Below, one piece after another: positions 13,008 to 13,835 of a DNA stretch of 13,835 nt. A program made the position numbers and the translations under genes. The stretch is from Sphingomonas sp. (lineage in GTDB: Bacteria; Pseudomonadota; Alphaproteobacteria; Sphingomonadales; Sphingomonadaceae). Location of the stretch: assembly GCA_025935515.1 (NCBI GenBank), contig JAICVC010000039.1, positions 1-13,835 of the forward strand, given 5' to 3'. Positions within the stretch are counted from its first letter, which is position 1, and each line of letters opens with the position of its first letter. Below the pieces are notes generated by a model. It did no database searches, was not told where the DNA came from, and saw only the letters and a program-made list of their open reading frames with translations.

Positions 13008-13044
13008 TGTTCGAGCCTCTGTGAACCGCTAGGCCGAGCAGCGC

Positions 13045-13835
13045 ATGCTCCTTCCGCCGACCGTCGATGACATCCATGCCGCCGCTAAGCGCATCGACGG
13101 CGCGGTCGTCCGGACTCCGATGCTGGTCAGCAAGACCTTGTCCGAGATCATCGGCGCCGAAGTCTGGCTGAAGTTCGAAAATCTCCAGTTCACCGCCGCC
13201 TACAAGGAGCGCGGCGCGCTCAACAAATTGCTGCAATTATCACCCGAGGAGCGGGCGCGCGGCGTGATCGCAGCGTCGGCCGGCAATCACGCGCAGGCCG
13301 TGGCCTATCACGCCAAGCGCCTCGGAATCCCCGCGACCATCGTGATGCCCGAGCCGACGCCGACGGTGAAGGTGACGCAAACGGCGGGGCACGGCGCCAC
13401 GGTCGTGCTCCACGGCGAGATGTTCGACGACGCCTATGCCAGAGCGCGCGAGCTCGCCGTCGAGAAGGGCTATGTGTTCGTCCATCCGTTCGACGATCCT
13501 CAGATCATCGCCGGCGCCGGCACCGTCGCGTTCGAGATGCTCGAGGACGCGCCGGAGCTGGATACGATCGTGGTGCCGATCGGCGGCGGCGGGCTGATGT
13601 CGGGGGTGTCGATCGCGTCGCGCTCGATCAAGCCGGACATCGAGCTGATCGGCGTTGAAGCCGAGCTTTATCCCTCGATGAAGTGCGCGATCCAGGAATG
13701 CCAGATGCCGTTGGGGGGCGACACGCTGGCCGAAGGCATTGCGGTCAAGCAGCCGGGCGATCTCACGTCGCGGATCCTGAAGGACTATGCGAACGATGTC
13801 GCCCTGGTCTCGGAACGCGATCTGGAGCGAGCAGT
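13045..13835 (+). CDS. ilvA: Threonine ammonia-lyase, 3'-truncated by the window edge
   Basis: PLP enzyme that deaminates threonine to 2-oxobutanoate, the first committed step to isoleucine. The frame stays open to the window end, giving 263 complete codons of an expected 320-420. Hallmarks are WLKFENLQFTAAYKERGA with the PLP lysine at about Lys54, ASAGNHAQAVAYHAKRLG (residues 77-94), the phosphate-binding glycine loop GGGGLMSG (180-187), and GVEAE. It belongs to fold-type II, close to biosynthetic IlvA and catabolic TdcB. Whether a C-terminal ACT regulatory domain is present decides between them and is outside the window. ATG 13045 is preceded by an in-frame stop at 13030, so the start is well bounded; the Shine-Dalgarno is weak. 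Serine racemase/dehydratase relatives are a less likely alternative. Confidence 0.93.
   Translation, partial: MLLPPTVDDIHAAAKRIDGAVVRTPMLVSKTLSEIIGAEVWLKFENLQFTAAYKERGALNKLLQLSPEERARGVIAASAGNHAQAVAYHAKRLGIPATIVMPEPTPTVKVTQTAGHGATVVLHGEMFDDAYARARELAVEKGYVFVHPFDDPQIIAGAGTVAFEMLEDAPELDTIVVPIGGGGLMSGVSIASRSIKPDIELIGVEAELYPSMKCAIQECQMPLGGDTLAEGIAVKQPGDLTSRILKDYANDVALVSERDLERA

Noticed and set aside
13008..13044. Promoter in the 37-base ilvA/amidohydrolase gap
   Set aside because: No pair of hexamers with acceptable spacing stood out; promoters probably lie within the flanking coding regions.

Overview
The window is 13.8 kb of GC-rich alphaproteobacterial chromosome, most likely from a sphingomonad (Sphingomonas or Sphingomicrobium-like). 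The evidence is the GroEL tail, the split cobalamin methionine synthase behind an ArsR-methyltransferase regulator, and a dispersed-type palindrome with the core GTCATTGCGAGCG found in many such genomes. It is cut at both ends: groEL lacks its 5' part and ilvA lacks its 3' part. It is densely coded, with no gene-free stretch above 300 bases.

Layout. 1-1134 holds the C-terminal two thirds of GroEL. 1145-1702 holds two small predicted lipoproteins on the minus strand, separated by a terminator and a REP-like palindrome. 1703-1872 is a divergent control region with two dyads. 1873-7409 is a methionine / S-adenosylmethionine-cycle operon: a SahR-type regulator, metF, metH part 1 (homocysteine domain) and metH part 2 (folate, cobalamin and activation domains), with 4-base overlaps at two junctions and a 16-base gap at the third. 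7406-9240, minus strand, holds a predicted exported c-type cytochrome downstream of a predicted exported TPR protein with two CxxxC motifs. 9241-9358 is a divergent control region with an 8+2+8 palindrome. 9359-11329 is a DsbD/ScsB-like membrane thiol reductase. 11298-13007, minus strand, is an exported YtcJ-like amidohydrolase. 13045 to the end is threonine ammonia-lyase.

The methionine operon is the best understood part. MetF makes 5-methyl-THF, and the two MetH polypeptides use it to methylate homocysteine. The regulator has a methyltransferase-like domain expected to sense S-adenosylhomocysteine. Its probable operator, a perfect 20-bp palindrome, fills the -35/-10 spacer of a promoter whose predicted start falls on the GTG initiation codon, suggesting operator-in-spacer repression and a leaderless mRNA.

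Three convergent junctions are very tight (a 10-base gap, overlapping stop codons, and a 32-base overlap). At two of them a terminator hairpin lies inside the 3' coding end of the opposing gene.

Most of the window is ordinary core genome, and I found no clearly new multi-gene system. The least explained parts are the heptad-repeat lipoprotein ending in lysine, the internally duplicated TPR/CxxxC protein paired with a monohaem cytochrome, and the orphan palindrome between the TPR gene and dsbD.
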